A stretch of 64,000 nucleotides of DNA from Kangiella geojedonensis (GCF_000981765.1 NZ_CP010975.1:2356001-2420000), one strand, 5' to 3'. Shown: positions 42,187 through 52,631, counted from the first letter of the stretch. Made by a program: numbers and translations. The notes: generated from the sequence alone by a model not told the origin.

Positions 42187-44646
42187 ATGGGGTTAAGGGT
42201 AGCTTTGGAGCAAAGGATTAAGCCACTGGATAAACAACTTATCAACAGCATACTGGATGATGACTATGCTGCTCTTTTGCTTTGCAATAAGCGTTATGTC
42301 ATTAAAGCAGTATCGATAGATTCTGATATTACTCCCAATCTCCTCTTAGGCGAAGAAGTTGCCAACATATTGCCAAATTCAATTATCGATGGGACCGAGA
42401 AGCGAGCCATAGTCAAGTTGCCTAAGCTCGGTGTTGATCGAGAGTTTTTATTATCCGCGCATAAATTAAAACAGGGCGAGTCTTTTGTCGATCAGGTATT
42501 AACCCTACAGGTGTTGCCCAAACGCAATGTGGACGCCTCGATACCAAAAGACAGCGTAAGGGACTACAAAGAGACCATTCTGAAAAACGCCCCTATATTC
42601 ATTTATGTCCTTGATTACCAAGAAAAAATATTTACTGACGGTCTGGCTAACTACGCCAAACTTCTGGGCTATACCGAAGAAGAAGTTCTGGACATGCCTG
42701 ATGGTGTATACAGCTTTATTCACCCTGAAGATATCGCTGTCGTTGAAGAGCAAGAGCAAGCTTTACGCCATAGTGATGACCGAACGGTTGTTCCAGTCGA
42801 GTTCCGTTTACAACATAAAAACGGTGACTGGTTCTGGATTCAGGTGCACAGCACGATTTATTCCCGCACGGCCGACGGCGAACCGCTTATAGAAATCGGT
42901 TCTATTCACAAGATGGATAAAGATCACGAAGCTGAGCTTGCCCTACAGCAAAAAGATAAATACTACCGCACATTGGTTGAAAATAGTTACGACTGCATTC
43001 TCATGTACGACAAGAATGGCCTAGTCACTTATATTTCCCCGTCCGTCACTCGGGCAACCGGCTATAGCGAAGAGGATCTTTTAGGCAAAACCTTAGAAGG
43101 CTTTATTTATGAGGATGATCGTGAAGATGCCAGCGTTAATCTACGCTACGTTGCCGAGAACCCGGGCTCATCGTCAGTCGTTGAACGACGTATTCGTCAT
43201 AAAAACGGTGATATTCTCTGGATCGAAAGTCGCTTAGCGAATCACCTTGATGATCCTGATATTCAAGGTGTCACCATCAATTTTCACGTCATTACCGGAC
43301 GCAAAGAAGCTGAAAATGAGATCCACCGTCTCGCTAACTTTGATACTTTGACCGGACTCGCCAATCGCCACCTATTGCAAAGCTGCTTGTTGCGAGACCT
43401 CGAGAGCTGCGAAGCGAAAAATGTCAGCTTGGCTTTTGTCTACATCGATCTTGATAGGTTTAAACAAATAAACGATACATTAGGCCACTCAACGGGTGAT
43501 CAGCTTCTTATTGCGGTGACCGAATTCATGAAAAAATGCATTCGAAATGGCGACACTCTAGCTCGCATGGGCGGCGATGAATTTGCTATCGTCTTGCCCA
43601 ACGTTGATGCAGAAGAAGCCCTCGCCGTTGCCGAACGATTATTGCGTTATCTTAAAAGTCCGATAAAAGTTGGTTCGCACCGTGTGCAGTCTGGAGCCAG
43701 TATCGGTATCAGCATGTACCCCGATCACAGCGATAATGCTGAAGACTTGTTCCGCTATGCGGATATGGCGATGTACTCTGCTAAATCTGAACGAAATCAG
43801 GTCCAATTTTATAAACGCAAATTCAGTCAACAAGAAAACAAACGTCGTTCGATAGAGAAAAAGCTTAAAGTGGCTATCGCAGAGCGACATCTACACCTCT
43901 TTTACCAACCAAGAGTCGATATTAATACCGGTAAAATTAGTAGCGTTGAAGCTTTATGTCGTTGGGATGATGCCGAGAGTGGCAGCATTCCACCTAACAT
44001 CTTCATCCCCATTGCAGAAGAAACGGGTTTAATACACGAACTCAGCCAACTGGTAATGGAAATGGTTTGTCAGCAGTTAGTCGATTGGCACAACACAGGT
44101 GTAGATATAACTATTGCCTTTAACTTGTCGGCAAAAGACCTTAAATACTTCGATTTAGTGCACAACCTGCGAGATACCATTAATCGCTATGGAATTTCAG
44201 GAAAAATGCTAGAAGTGGAAATCACGGAAAGCGCCGCCATGACGGACGTGATCAATACGGTGAAAGTCCTTAAACAGCTAAAAGAATTTGGCGTCAAAAT
44301 TTCAATTGATGACTTCGGAAAAGGTTATTCTTCATTGGCTTACCTCAGTCAGTTACCTGTGGATAATCTTAAGATCGATAAGTACTTTATCTCTCGCCTG
44401 AGCCCTAACTTTAAAGATCATATGGTTAACCTTAATATTATCCGCACGATCATTTCTTTAGCCCAGAGCCTCAATCTCAGTACAGTTGCCGAGGGGATCG
44501 AAACGCCTAATCAATACAACACCTTGAAGTCATTAGGCTGTCATATGGGGCAAGGTATTTTCTTCTACCACCCAATGCCAGCTAATCAGCTCTCAAAACT
44601 GCTCCAAAGAGAAGCTCGCTTAGCCCGAAACACCATTAACCAATAG
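42187..44646 (+). CDS. PAS-PAS-GGDEF-EAL c-di-GMP signalling protein
   Basis: An 819-residue cytoplasmic protein without membrane segments: an unassigned N-terminal region (1-115), PAS domains at about 125-240 and 255-375 with their PAC ends, a GGDEF domain (GGDEF at 462-466, I-site RNGD just upstream) and an EAL domain (EALCRW from Glu588; 'NLSAKD', 'ITESAAMTD', 'DDFGKGYSSL', 'LKIDKYFI', 'AEGIET' all present). Both catalytic sites look intact, so it may both make and break c-di-GMP, with PAS input choosing between them. Confidence 0.95.
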   Translation: MGLRVALEQRIKPLDKQLINSILDDDYAALLLCNKRYVIKAVSIDSDITPNLLLGEEVANILPNSIIDGTEKRAIVKLPKLGVDREFLLSAHKLKQGESFVDQVLTLQVLPKRNVDASIPKDSVRDYKETILKNAPIFIYVLDYQEKIFTDGLANYAKLLGYTEEEVLDMPDGVYSFIHPEDIAVVEEQEQALRHSDDRTVVPVEFRLQHKNGDWFWIQVHSTIYSRTADGEPLIEIGSIHKMDKDHEAELALQQKDKYYRTLVENSYDCILMYDKNGLVTYISPSVTRATGYSEEDLLGKTLEGFIYEDDREDASVNLRYVAENPGSSSVVERRIRHKNGDILWIESRLANHLDDPDIQGVTINFHVITGRKEAENEIHRLANFDTLTGLANRHLLQSCLLRDLESCEAKNVSLAFVYIDLDRFKQINDTLGHSTGDQLLIAVTEFMKKCIRNGDTLARMGGDEFAIVLPNVDAEEALAVAERLLRYLKSPIKVGSHRVQSGASIGISMYPDHSDNAEDLFRYADMAMYSAKSERNQVQFYKRKFSQQENKRRSIEKKLKVAIAERHLHLFYQPRVDINTGKISSVEALCRWDDAESGSIPPNIFIPIAEETGLIHELSQLVMEMVCQQLVDWHNTGVDITIAFNLSAKDLKYFDLVHNLRDTINRYGISGKMLEVEITESAAMTDVINTVKVLKQLKEFGVKISIDDFGKGYSSLAYLSQLPVDNLKIDKYFISRLSPNFKDHMVNLNIIRTIISLAQSLNLSTVAEGIETPNQYNTLKSLGCHMGQGIFFYHPMPANQLSKLLQREARLARNTINQ

Positions 44647-44752
44647 ACTACCTAATCGCTCTGTGGATTTGATTAAAGACTTTTATTTTTGGCTATAGTA
44701 AGCTAACTGCTTCCTTACGCTAAGTATCTAAATTTAAAGGTTTTATAGCATC

Positions 44753-45637
44753 ATGAACATTGCTATTGCGAGTTGCTTCGACCTCCCTGATTGGGAACAA
44801 GATGACGTTCCTTTCTTTAAAGAGCTAGCCGACGTTGGCATTGAGTATCAAGTTATTCCTTGGGACAGCGAAGTTGACTGGAGTCAATTTGACGCCTGCT
44901 TGCTTCGCACAACATGGGATTATCAAGAACGAATTGCTGAATTCATGGATTGGATAAACCTTGTCAGCACTCAAACCCAGCTCATTAATTCAAAAGACAT
45001 TATTGTGTGGAATAGCCACAAACGATACCTTCGTGAGCTGCAACGAGCAGGAATTGATATAGCCCCATCCGAATGGTTGATGCAGGGCCAGCAATACGAT
45101 ATTAGCAAGCTGATGCAGCAACACGGTTGGGAAAAGGGGTTTATTAAACCTTTGATCGGTGCCAATGCCCGCGAGTGCCTACCTTTTACTAACGACGCCA
45201 CGGGAATCGCACGAGCACAACAACACGTAGACCGATTAACACCCTCGGAAGATCTCGTATTGCAACCTTATTTATCCAACGTCGAATCGTTCGGCGAAAC
45301 CTCCGGCATCTTTTTTGCGGGTCAATACAGCCATGGAACCCGAAAAGTTCCAGTCCAGGGCGACTTTAGAGTGCAAGATGATTATGGCGCTAGTGATTAT
45401 GTTTATCATCTTTCAGAGGAAGAGCTAGCGTTGGCGCAGAAAGCTATCGCCTATGTAACAGAGACCATGAGTTTGCCACTATATGCCAGAGTCGACTTCC
45501 TCCACCATAAAGACGGTGCGGTTTATGTCAATGAAGTTGAGCTTATAGAGCCCTCTTTATTCTTCAGGCATGGTGGTAAAGAGAGTTGTCAGTTATTTGC
45601 TCAAAACCTTGCAAAATTCATAAAGAGCACCCATTAA
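44753..45637 (+). CDS. ATP-grasp family enzyme
   Basis: A 294-residue ATP-grasp protein resembling the RimK/glutathione synthetase group and DcsG-like ligases. 'CLLRTTWDYQERIAEFMDWI' near the start, 'KPLIGANARE' (ATP-binding Lys), 'LQPYLSNVESFGETSGIFF' and 'LYARVDFL...VNEVELIEPSLFF' (Mg-binding Glu and Asn/Glu set) are the family's core. Substrate unknown; it probably ligates an amine and a carboxylate or makes a small peptide-like metabolite. Confidence 0.88.
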   Translation: MNIAIASCFDLPDWEQDDVPFFKELADVGIEYQVIPWDSEVDWSQFDACLLRTTWDYQERIAEFMDWINLVSTQTQLINSKDIIVWNSHKRYLRELQRAGIDIAPSEWLMQGQQYDISKLMQQHGWEKGFIKPLIGANARECLPFTNDATGIARAQQHVDRLTPSEDLVLQPYLSNVESFGETSGIFFAGQYSHGTRKVPVQGDFRVQDDYGASDYVYHLSEEELALAQKAIAYVTETMSLPLYARVDFLHHKDGAVYVNEVELIEPSLFFRHGGKESCQLFAQNLAKFIKSTH

Positions 45638-45679
45638 TACCCTATTACAATAGTTACAATGAAGCCCACGGAGTTAATC

Positions 45680-46675
45680 ATGAATAAATTATTAGGGATC
45701 CTATTTGCAGGCATCTTAGCGATGCAGGGCTGCAATGACGAACCAGTAAAACCACAAGCCGACCTCAAGCCTAGCAAAGAAACGAAAGTTTCTGACCCGT
45801 TACCAAAAGCTGAAGAGGACACACCGTCGCAAGCTGACGACCAAGCGAGTCGTGAAGATTACACCCCAGCCCTTTGGAAGATTGAACACAACGGCAAAAC
45901 ATCTTACCTTTTCGGCTCTATCCACATGGGCGACAAAAGTATGTACCCTCTACCGCAAGCCGTCACCACAGCCTTTGAAGCCAGTGACTCATTAGCGGTA
46001 GAAATTGACTTAGGCAACGTTGATCAAATGGCAATTGCACAAAAAGTACAAACCATGGCGATTGATCCTGAAAACCCTCTACCAACAGTATTGAAGGAAG
46101 AAACCCTAGCCGAGTACAACGAGTACTGCGCTGAAACTAAAAGCCCTTGCGCTATGTTCAGCTCTTTCGAACCATGGTTTGCTGCTATGACCCTTGAAGC
46201 ATTGAATATGCAACAGTCCGGTTACAGTGAGCAGTACGGTATTGATATGTACTTTTTGGATCAAGCCCGTAAAGACAAAGACATTATTGAATTAGAAACT
46301 ATCGACTTCCAACTTAATACACTGGATAGCATGCCATTAGCGTTGCAAGATGCTTTCTTATACTCGGTAGTGACTAAAGGGGCCGATGAGAACGACAAGC
46401 TGGTTAAGGCATGGAAGTCTGGTAATGTTGAGGCTTATGTCGAAAGTAGTTTTGAAGAAGCTAAAGAAAGCGGCATTAATGAAGAAGACTATCAATACTT
46501 CATGGATACACTGCTATATAACCGAAATAAAGGCATGGCCGACGGTATCGCTAAACACATAGAACAAGGCAAATCGATTTTTGCAGTTGTTGGCGCAGCC
46601 CATTATGGAGGCGACAAAAGTGTAAACCACTATCTAGAAGAGAAGGGTTTTAAGGTAGAAAGAGTGAATTACTAA
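45680..46675 (+). CDS. TraB/GumN-family lipoprotein
   Basis: About 331 residues with a lipoprotein signal ('AGILAMQGC'), an acidic linker (about 20-60) and a TraB/GumN domain: 'PALWKIEHNGKTSYLFGSIHMGD', shown in part as 'SYLFGSIHMG', plus the C-terminal 'IFAVVGAAHYGGDKSV'. The paired GxxH motifs suggest a metal-dependent hydrolase (Tiki-like protease fold). GGAG precedes the ATG at 45680; an earlier ATG at 45659 is less likely. Function unknown. Confidence 0.9.
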   Translation: MNKLLGILFAGILAMQGCNDEPVKPQADLKPSKETKVSDPLPKAEEDTPSQADDQASREDYTPALWKIEHNGKTSYLFGSIHMGDKSMYPLPQAVTTAFEASDSLAVEIDLGNVDQMAIAQKVQTMAIDPENPLPTVLKEETLAEYNEYCAETKSPCAMFSSFEPWFAAMTLEALNMQQSGYSEQYGIDMYFLDQARKDKDIIELETIDFQLNTLDSMPLALQDAFLYSVVTKGADENDKLVKAWKSGNVEAYVESSFEEAKESGINEEDYQYFMDTLLYNRNKGMADGIAKHIEQGKSIFAVVGAAHYGGDKSVNHYLEEKGFKVERVNY

Positions 46676-46691
46676 TTTATAACCTTCGATC

Positions 46692-46720
46692 AAAAAAGCC
46701 CAGTTTAACTGGGCTTTTTT
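46692..46720. terminator. Bidirectional terminator
   Basis: AAAAAAGCCCAGTttaACTGGGCTTTTTT, a near-perfect symmetrical hairpin between the TraB/GumN gene and gor. Confidence 0.95.
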
Positions 46721-46749
46721 ATCACTGTGAATGACTCTCTACTTCCACC

Positions 46750-48129
46750 TTATCGCATAGTGACGAACTCTTCCGCCGATGTTGGGTGAATGGCAACAGT
46801 ATCGTCTAAGTCAGCTTTGGTTGCGCCCATCTTAAGTGCAACTGCGAACCCTTGCAGAATCTCGTCAACACCGTACCCAATACCATGAATACCAACCACT
46901 CGCTCTTCAGGCCCCGCACAAACCAACTTCATTTTTGTGGGTTCACGGTGCTGCGTTAACGCCGAGTACATAGCAGTAAATGAGGAAGTGTAAACCTTAA
47001 CATTCTGTTCACCATAGATGTCTCTTGCCTGAGGCTCGCTCATTCCCACAGTACCAATCGGTGGATGACTAAAGACGACCGTGGGGACATTGGTATAATC
47101 TAAAAATTCGTTCTCTTTATTATTAAACAAACGCTCACACAAACGACGTCCCGCCTGAATAGCTACAGGCGTTAACGCCAAACGTCCCGTATTGTCACCA
47201 ATGGCATAAATTCCTTTTGCCGTTGTGTTCTGATACTTATCCGTTTTGATATTGCCTTTCTCATCTTTCGTCACGCCAGTATTCTCAAGACCCAAGTCCT
47301 TCGTCGCAGAAGCACGTCCTATGGCCCAAACCAGTGTGTCCACCGGCCCAATCGAGTCACCGCTTTCGAGATGCAGCATCAATTCACCTGAGTCTAACTT
47401 CTCCACTGAGCGTGGAACGCTGTGGGTATGAAGTTGAGGACCAGATTTCCGCATCACATCAACTAAAGTATCAGACAGCAAGTCATCAAATTCACGCAGT
47501 GGTTTGTGCTTTCTCACCACCAGATGAGTCTCAGTGCCCAAGGCATGAAAAACGCCAGCAATTTCGACGGCAATATACCCGGCACCGACCACTGCAGCTC
47601 TTTTTGGCTGCTCTTTAAGCTCAAAGAAGCCATCAGAGTCAATTCCATGCTCCGCACCTGGGATGTCAGGAATAACGGGGTAACCACCCGTAGCAATAAC
47701 GATATGCTCCGCGGTATAACGCTCACCATTCACTTCAATCGTATTTTTACCAACAAATTTCGCATAACCCTCGATCACATCGACCTTATTATTACCCAGA
47801 TTACGCTCATAGCTTTGATGAATCCTTGAAATATAAGCCTCACGACTTTCTACCAACTTTGACCAGTTAAATTCCACGCTGCCTGCATCAAAGCCATAAT
47901 CAGGAGCATATTTAAAAGCTTCCGCAATTTGCGCGCCATACCACATGGCTTTCTTGGGAACACAACCAACGTTTACGCAGGTACCACCCAATGCTTTAGC
48001 TTCGACTATTGCTGCTTTCGCACCATGCATAGCAGCTCGATTGGCTGAAGCAATACCGCCACTACCGCCACCAATAGCGATAAAGTCATAATGATGCTTA
48101 TCTTGGTTTTCGGATTGTCTATCAGTCAT
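46750..48129 (-). CDS. gor: Glutathione-disulfide reductase
   Basis: A 459-residue FAD enzyme reducing GSSG with NADPH. FAD-binding '[17 protein letters not shown]', redox pair '[13 protein letters not shown]', NADPH-binding '[16 protein letters not shown]', FAD '[16 protein letters not shown]', and the C-terminal catalytic '[13 protein letters not shown]' are all present. It is monocistronic, with a perfect 10-6-10 palindrome over its promoter region (48149-48174). Confidence 0.97.
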   Translation of the reverse strand: MTDRQSENQDKHHYDFIAIGGGSGGIASANRAAMHGAKAAIVEAKALGGTCVNVGCVPKKAMWYGAQIAEAFKYAPDYGFDAGSVEFNWSKLVESREAYISRIHQSYERNLGNNKVDVIEGYAKFVGKNTIEVNGERYTAEHIVIATGGYPVIPDIPGAEHGIDSDGFFELKEQPKRAAVVGAGYIAVEIAGVFHALGTETHLVVRKHKPLREFDDLLSDTLVDVMRKSGPQLHTHSVPRSVEKLDSGELMLHLESGDSIGPVDTLVWAIGRASATKDLGLENTGVTKDEKGNIKTDKYQNTTAKGIYAIGDNTGRLALTPVAIQAGRRLCERLFNNKENEFLDYTNVPTVVFSHPPIGTVGMSEPQARDIYGEQNVKVYTSSFTAMYSALTQHREPTKMKLVCAGPEERVVGIHGIGYGVDEILQGFAVALKMGATKADLDDTVAIHPTSAEEFVTMR

Positions 48130-48148
48130 GGTTATTTTGTTCCAATTC

Positions 48149-48174
48149 TGTTTATAATGTGCTGATTATAAACA
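48149..48174. promoter_or_regulatory. Perfect 10-6-10 palindrome in the gor upstream region
   Basis: TGTTTATAAT-gtgctg-ATTATAAACA is centred about 32 bases upstream of the gor start and contains TATAAT on each strand, so it can act as the -10 for gor, as an operator, or as a symmetric divergent promoter also serving the 48314 operon. No regulator is assigned. Confidence 0.55.
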
Positions 48175-48240
48175 CATTAAGTTAATATTTAGAAGCTACT
48201 CAAATCACAGGGATGACCATAAAAGCCAAGCGGCTGACTA

Positions 48241-48257
48241 TGAACTGGAACAGTTCA
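48241..48257. promoter_or_regulatory. Perfect palindrome upstream of the CDP-polyol operon
   Basis: TGAACTG-gaa-CAGTTCA is a 7-3-7 inverted repeat 57-73 bases before the GTG at 48314. It is a possible operator or upstream activator site. It does not fit the E. coli LexA box (CTG-N10-CAG). Confidence 0.4.
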
Positions 48258-48313
48258 CATATTTACGCCATGAGCTAGTTTCATCGTTATCTTTTACTCA
48301 ATAAGTTGTCGCT

Positions 48314-49384
48314 GTGAAAATATACTTTGATGTTGCCTATTTATACTATTTGCCCCACTTTGAGCCTGTCATCGACGCTCTGCTTGAGCAAACCGGTACG
48401 AAACTCGAACTTGGTGTTGTTTTCACATCACCACCTCCAAAGCCCATTATAGAGTCTCTTCAGAGTAAAAATGTTACAAGCAACGTTATTGAGTCTGATG
48501 AAAGGCTGAATTTTTACCAGCAACAAAAACCTGATTGGGTCATATTTGGACACGCTGCAGAGATCGCTGAAGCCTTGAACTCACAGTGTAACACAGCCCT
48601 AATTCTTCATGGCTTAGGCCCTAAGTCGACCTATTACAATGCATCAAGCGCTCCAATCCAGTATCGCTTTGTAGAGTCCGACGTCCGAAAAGAGCGATTA
48701 CAGGCGCTGCATCCTGATAAAACATTTATCAGCACTGGTTATACGAAACTTGACCCTATCGTCAACAATAACGCCATTAAACTTGACCTAGAATCTCTAG
48801 GTCTCGATCCCAATAAGCCAACCTTGCTCTATTCTCCAACATTCTACCCAAGTACCATTGAGAACTTCCCCAAAGATTGGCCACAAGATTTCAGTGACTA
48901 CAATATACTTGTAAAGCCTCACTATTTGTCGCTTATTAAATCCGCTTATAAAAAGCAAAGACAACTGCTTACCCATTGGGCGAGTTTCGATAATGTGTAT
49001 TTGGCCGATGTCAGTGAACAAAGCTTAGTGCCTTTTATGGCGACAGCAGACCTCATGATCAGCGAAACCTCGTCTGCTTTATTTGAATTTATCGCACTCG
49101 ACAAACCAGTCATTATTTGTCACTTCCTCAAGCTTCGCTGGGGTTATCGCGGCATTCTAAAGTTCCGACTCAATAAGCGCTTATCCGATGACTACCAGCT
49201 TTTTCAGTCAATGGGATCGAACATTGGTCGTTACTCAGAGTTAAAAGACACGGTCAAACAGAATCTCAATGGTTCATCCAATTATGCCGAAGCGAGACAC
49301 TCTATTACGAAACAAGTAGTGGGCAATGTTGATGGCCAAAGCTCTCAGCGAGTGGCCGACTTTTTATTAAGCAATCCAGCATAA
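48314..49384 (+). CDS. CDP-glycerol glycerophosphotransferase-like protein
   Basis: A 356-residue GT-B-like protein starting with GTG. The C-terminal half has the TagB/TagF-type features: 'NILVKPHYLSL' (His) and 'ADLMISETSSALFEFIALDKPVI', shown here as 'ISETSSALFEF' and 'LDKPVI'. It lacks the positively charged membrane-binding N-terminus of Gram-positive TagF. With the next gene, a TagD-type cytidylyltransferase, it probably transfers a polyol phosphate to a cell-surface glycan. Confidence 0.8.
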   Translation: MKIYFDVAYLYYLPHFEPVIDALLEQTGTKLELGVVFTSPPPKPIIESLQSKNVTSNVIESDERLNFYQQQKPDWVIFGHAAEIAEALNSQCNTALILHGLGPKSTYYNASSAPIQYRFVESDVRKERLQALHPDKTFISTGYTKLDPIVNNNAIKLDLESLGLDPNKPTLLYSPTFYPSTIENFPKDWPQDFSDYNILVKPHYLSLIKSAYKKQRQLLTHWASFDNVYLADVSEQSLVPFMATADLMISETSSALFEFIALDKPVIICHFLKLRWGYRGILKFRLNKRLSDDYQLFQSMGSNIGRYSELKDTVKQNLNGSSNYAEARHSITKQVVGNVDGQSSQRVADFLLSNPA

Positions 49385-49398
49385 ACCAAGGTTACACT

Positions 49399-49800
49399 AT
49401 GCGCGTTATCACATTTGGTACTTTTGATGTCTTTCACGTCGGTCACGTCAACATTCTGGAACGTGCGCGCTCGTTCGGAACAGAGTTATATGTCGGCGTC
49501 TCGTCAGATCAACTCAACTATTCCAAAAAGGGGCGTTATCCCGTATATTCTGAAGAAGATCGTATGCGTATCATCAGCGCTTTGGCTTGTGTTGATTTTG
49601 TATTCAGCGAAGAGTCTTTAGAACTAAAAGCCGAGTACATCAAGCATTACAACGCAGATATTTTAGTGATGGGCGATGATTGGCAAGGAAAGTTTGATGA
49701 ATTCAAAGATATTTGTGATGTTAAGTATTTGCCGAGAACGCCGTCTATCTCAACCACAGAAATTATTGAAGTGGTTCGCCACAAAAACCCGACAAAATAA
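49399..49800 (+). CDS. Glycerol-3-phosphate cytidylyltransferase-like (TagD type)
   Basis: A 133-residue nucleotidyltransferase. 'TFGTFDVFHVGHVNILERA' has the HxGH motif, and 'RTPSISTTEII' is the RTxxISTT box of glycerol-3-phosphate cytidylyltransferases; length matches TagD (129). Expected reaction: CTP plus sn-glycerol 3-phosphate (or a related polyol phosphate) to CDP-glycerol plus pyrophosphate. It lies 14 bases after the transferase gene. Confidence 0.88.
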   Translation: MRVITFGTFDVFHVGHVNILERARSFGTELYVGVSSDQLNYSKKGRYPVYSEEDRMRIISALACVDFVFSEESLELKAEYIKHYNADILVMGDDWQGKFDEFKDICDVKYLPRTPSISTTEIIEVVRHKNPTK

Positions 49801-49820
49801 CAACCACAGTAACTCAGTTT

Positions 49821-50579
49821 ATGGATAAGATCCCTATTAGCGTTTTCATCATCGCTCAAGATGAAGAGCAACATATCGCTCGCGTTCTTGACAGCTGCCA
49901 GCAATTCTCGGAAATCATCCTAGTTGATAGTGGCAGCTCCGACAACACAAAATCTATCGCCGAGTCGAAAGGCGCTAAAGTATTGCATCATGATTGGGCT
50001 GGATACGCCAAACAAAAGCAATACGCCATGAGCCTATGTAAAAATGACTGGGTTCTGAACCTTGATGCCGATGAAGAGCTAACGCCTGATCTTATTGAAG
50101 CCTTTAAACACTTTATAAGCTCCGAGCATGACTTTGTTGCGCTAAAATGTCGCCGTAATGATCTCTTCATTGGTCGCTTTTTTTCAAAACTTACTCGATT
50201 ACCAACAAACACTCGGTTATTTAAAAAAGAACATGTTCAGTACTATATTAACAACTTAGTTCATGAAGGGCCTGAAATTAAAGGAAAGCTAAAACATACC
50301 AACAAATTTTTTAATCATTATGGCTACTCCAACATCGATCAACTCACTGAAAAATATAACAAATACTCGACACTCAAGGCACAAGAAAAATTTAATAAAG
50401 GTAAAAAGCCTTCTCTGCTTAAGCTCATTTTGATTTACCCATTAGAATTTATCAGGAACTACTTTATTTACCGCTATTGTTTTTCCGGTTTCAGAGGCTT
50501 TATTTTTGCAAATTTATCCGCATATTATGCGTTATCGAAAGAAGTAAAGTTGTATGAATTAAGCAAAACATCCAAGTAG
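49821..50579 (+). CDS. Family 2 glycosyltransferase (WaaE/KdtX-like)
   Basis: A 252-residue GT2 enzyme: 'SVFIIAQDEEQHIARVLDSC', 'VDSGSSDNTKSIAESKGAKV', the DxD-type 'LNLDADEELTP', and 'NNLVHEGPEIKGKLKH' follow the pattern of WaaE, which adds glucose to the inner heptose of LPS core. The C-terminal hydrophobic, basic segment (about 195-235) is likely membrane-associated. Acceptor is inferred to be LPS core. Confidence 0.9.
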   Translation: MDKIPISVFIIAQDEEQHIARVLDSCQQFSEIILVDSGSSDNTKSIAESKGAKVLHHDWAGYAKQKQYAMSLCKNDWVLNLDADEELTPDLIEAFKHFISSEHDFVALKCRRNDLFIGRFFSKLTRLPTNTRLFKKEHVQYYINNLVHEGPEIKGKLKHTNKFFNHYGYSNIDQLTEKYNKYSTLKAQEKFNKGKKPSLLKLILIYPLEFIRNYFIYRYCFSGFRGFIFANLSAYYALSKEVKLYELSKTSK

Positions 50580-50585
50580 GTAATT

Positions 50586-52631
50586 ATGTCTAACCCATTA
50601 TTGAATCTAACATCACTTCCACCTTTCAAGAAAATAGAACCATCACACATGGTAGAAGCGATTGAAGCTATTATTAAGGATAGCAAAGCAGCCATAAATG
50701 AGCTGACCGACACGCTTAAGCCAGACAGCATTACTTGGGATAACTTCGTTAAACCACTTGAAGATATTAATGACCGTCTGGATAGAGCGTGGAGCCCAAT
50801 CAGCCATTTAAATTCAGTCGCCAACTCCGATGAGATTCGTGAAGCTTACAACGCCTGTTTGCCTTTGCTTTCTGATTACGGCACAGAAATGGGACAGCAT
50901 CTAGGATTATACAACGCGGTCAAAGCACTGAATGGAAAAGCTGAAGCATTGAATCTTGACAGTGTTCAAAAGAAAATTCTTCAGGATGACCTTAGAGATT
51001 TTAAACTCTCAGGAGTGTCTTTGAGTGATGACAAGAAAAAACGATACGGCGAGATTCAAAAGCGGTTATCAGAGTTAACGTCTAAATTTGAACAGAATTT
51101 ACTTGATGCGACCATGGCTTGGCATAAAGACTTTGACTCTGAAGATGCCCTTGATGGCTTGCCAGAATCTGCTATCGCAGCGGCCAAACAAACTGCTGAA
51201 AACGCAGGTGTCGATGGTTATCGTATTACATTAGACTTCCCATCCTATTTACCAGTGATGATGCATGCGAATAACCGCGAGTTGAGAAAGGAAGCCTATA
51301 CAGCATTCTCGACTAGAGCATCCGACCAAGGGCCGAACGCAGGAACGTTTGATAATAGTGACTTGATGCCAGAAATTCTAAATCTTAGACATGAATTGGC
51401 ACAACTTTTAGATTTTGAACACTATGGTGAACTATCACTAGCAACAAAAATGGCCCAATCAACTGACGAAGTTATAAACTTCTTAACCGAGTTATCGTTA
51501 AAGTCCAAACCTCAAGCTGAACAAGATTTAAAAGAGCTCACTGACTATGCACGCAAACAGCATGGCATTGAGGAACTTCATGCATGGGACTTAGCTTATT
51601 ACAGCGAGAAACTGAAGAGTGAGCGTTACAGCATCTCACAGGAAGAGTTACGCCCCTGGTTTCCCGAAAACCAAGTAATCAAAGGCATGTTCGAAATTAC
51701 TGGTACACTCTTCAATATACAATTTCAAGAACGCGAAGATGTCGATACATGGCATGAGGATGTACGTTTCTTTGATATTTATGATCTCAACGAAAAGTAC
51801 ATTGCTAGCTTTTATTTAGATTTATATGCACGCCGTAATAAGCGTGGTGGCGCCTGGATGGCTGACTGTATTGGTCGCCGAGGAACGGCTGATGGTATAC
51901 AAAAACCTGTCGCTTTCTTGACCTGTAACTTTAACGGGCCTGTAGGTGATACCCCAGCACTCTTCACTCATGATGAAGTCACTACCCTGTTTCATGAGTT
52001 TGGTCACGGCTTACACCATATGTTAACTCAAATTGATCATGCTTCAGTGGCTGGTATTTCCGGTGTACCTTGGGATGCCGTGGAGCTACCCAGCCAATTC
52101 TTAGAAAACTTTTGTTGGGAAAAAGAAGGCTTAGCTAAGATAGCTCGTCACTATGAAACCGGCGAGACTCTCCCTGCTGAAAAACTCGATCGTTTGCTTG
52201 CTGCTAAGAACTTCCAATCAGCAATGCAAATGGTTCGACAACTAGAATTTTCGCTCTTTGATTTCAAAATCCATAGCGAGTTTGATCCTGCCAACCCTGA
52301 TCGCATCCAAGAACAATTAGATCAGGTTCGCCAACAAGTGTCGGTTATCAAGCCACCAAGCTTTAACCGTTTTCAGCATAGTTTCGGACATATCTTTGCT
52401 GGAGGTTATGCTGCCGGTTACTACAGCTACAAATGGGCCGAAGTGTTGTCCGCTGACGCATTCTCACGATTCGAAGAAGAAGGTATATTCAACCCGAAGA
52501 CTGGCCATGATTTTCTAACCAACATATTACATAAAGGCGGCTCCCAAGAGCCTGCTGAACTGTTTAAAGCATTCCGAGGCCGCGAGCCTTCGCCTGATGC
52601 ACTACTGCGCCATTCTGGTATAGGCCAGTAG
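50586..52631 (+). CDS. prlC: Oligopeptidase A
   Basis: A 681-residue M3-family zinc metallopeptidase that degrades oligopeptides and cleaved signal peptides in the cytoplasm. The zinc site is 'TLFHEFGHGLHHML' with the third ligand Glu in 'VELPSQFLENFCWE'. 'FSLFDFKIHSEFD' and 'RFQHSFGHIFAGGYAAGYYSYKWAEV' (part: 'FGHIFAGGYAAGYYSYKWAE') are conserved. Its place between an LPS glycosyltransferase and a kinase, with 6- and 0-base gaps, suggests one operon. Confidence 0.97.
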   Translation: MSNPLLNLTSLPPFKKIEPSHMVEAIEAIIKDSKAAINELTDTLKPDSITWDNFVKPLEDINDRLDRAWSPISHLNSVANSDEIREAYNACLPLLSDYGTEMGQHLGLYNAVKALNGKAEALNLDSVQKKILQDDLRDFKLSGVSLSDDKKKRYGEIQKRLSELTSKFEQNLLDATMAWHKDFDSEDALDGLPESAIAAAKQTAENAGVDGYRITLDFPSYLPVMMHANNRELRKEAYTAFSTRASDQGPNAGTFDNSDLMPEILNLRHELAQLLDFEHYGELSLATKMAQSTDEVINFLTELSLKSKPQAEQDLKELTDYARKQHGIEELHAWDLAYYSEKLKSERYSISQEELRPWFPENQVIKGMFEITGTLFNIQFQEREDVDTWHEDVRFFDIYDLNEKYIASFYLDLYARRNKRGGAWMADCIGRRGTADGIQKPVAFLTCNFNGPVGDTPALFTHDEVTTLFHEFGHGLHHMLTQIDHASVAGISGVPWDAVELPSQFLENFCWEKEGLAKIARHYETGETLPAEKLDRLLAAKNFQSAMQMVRQLEFSLFDFKIHSEFDPANPDRIQEQLDQVRQQVSVIKPPSFNRFQHSFGHIFAGGYAAGYYSYKWAEVLSADAFSRFEEEGIFNPKTGHDFLTNILHKGGSQEPAELFKAFRGREPSPDALLRHSGIGQ

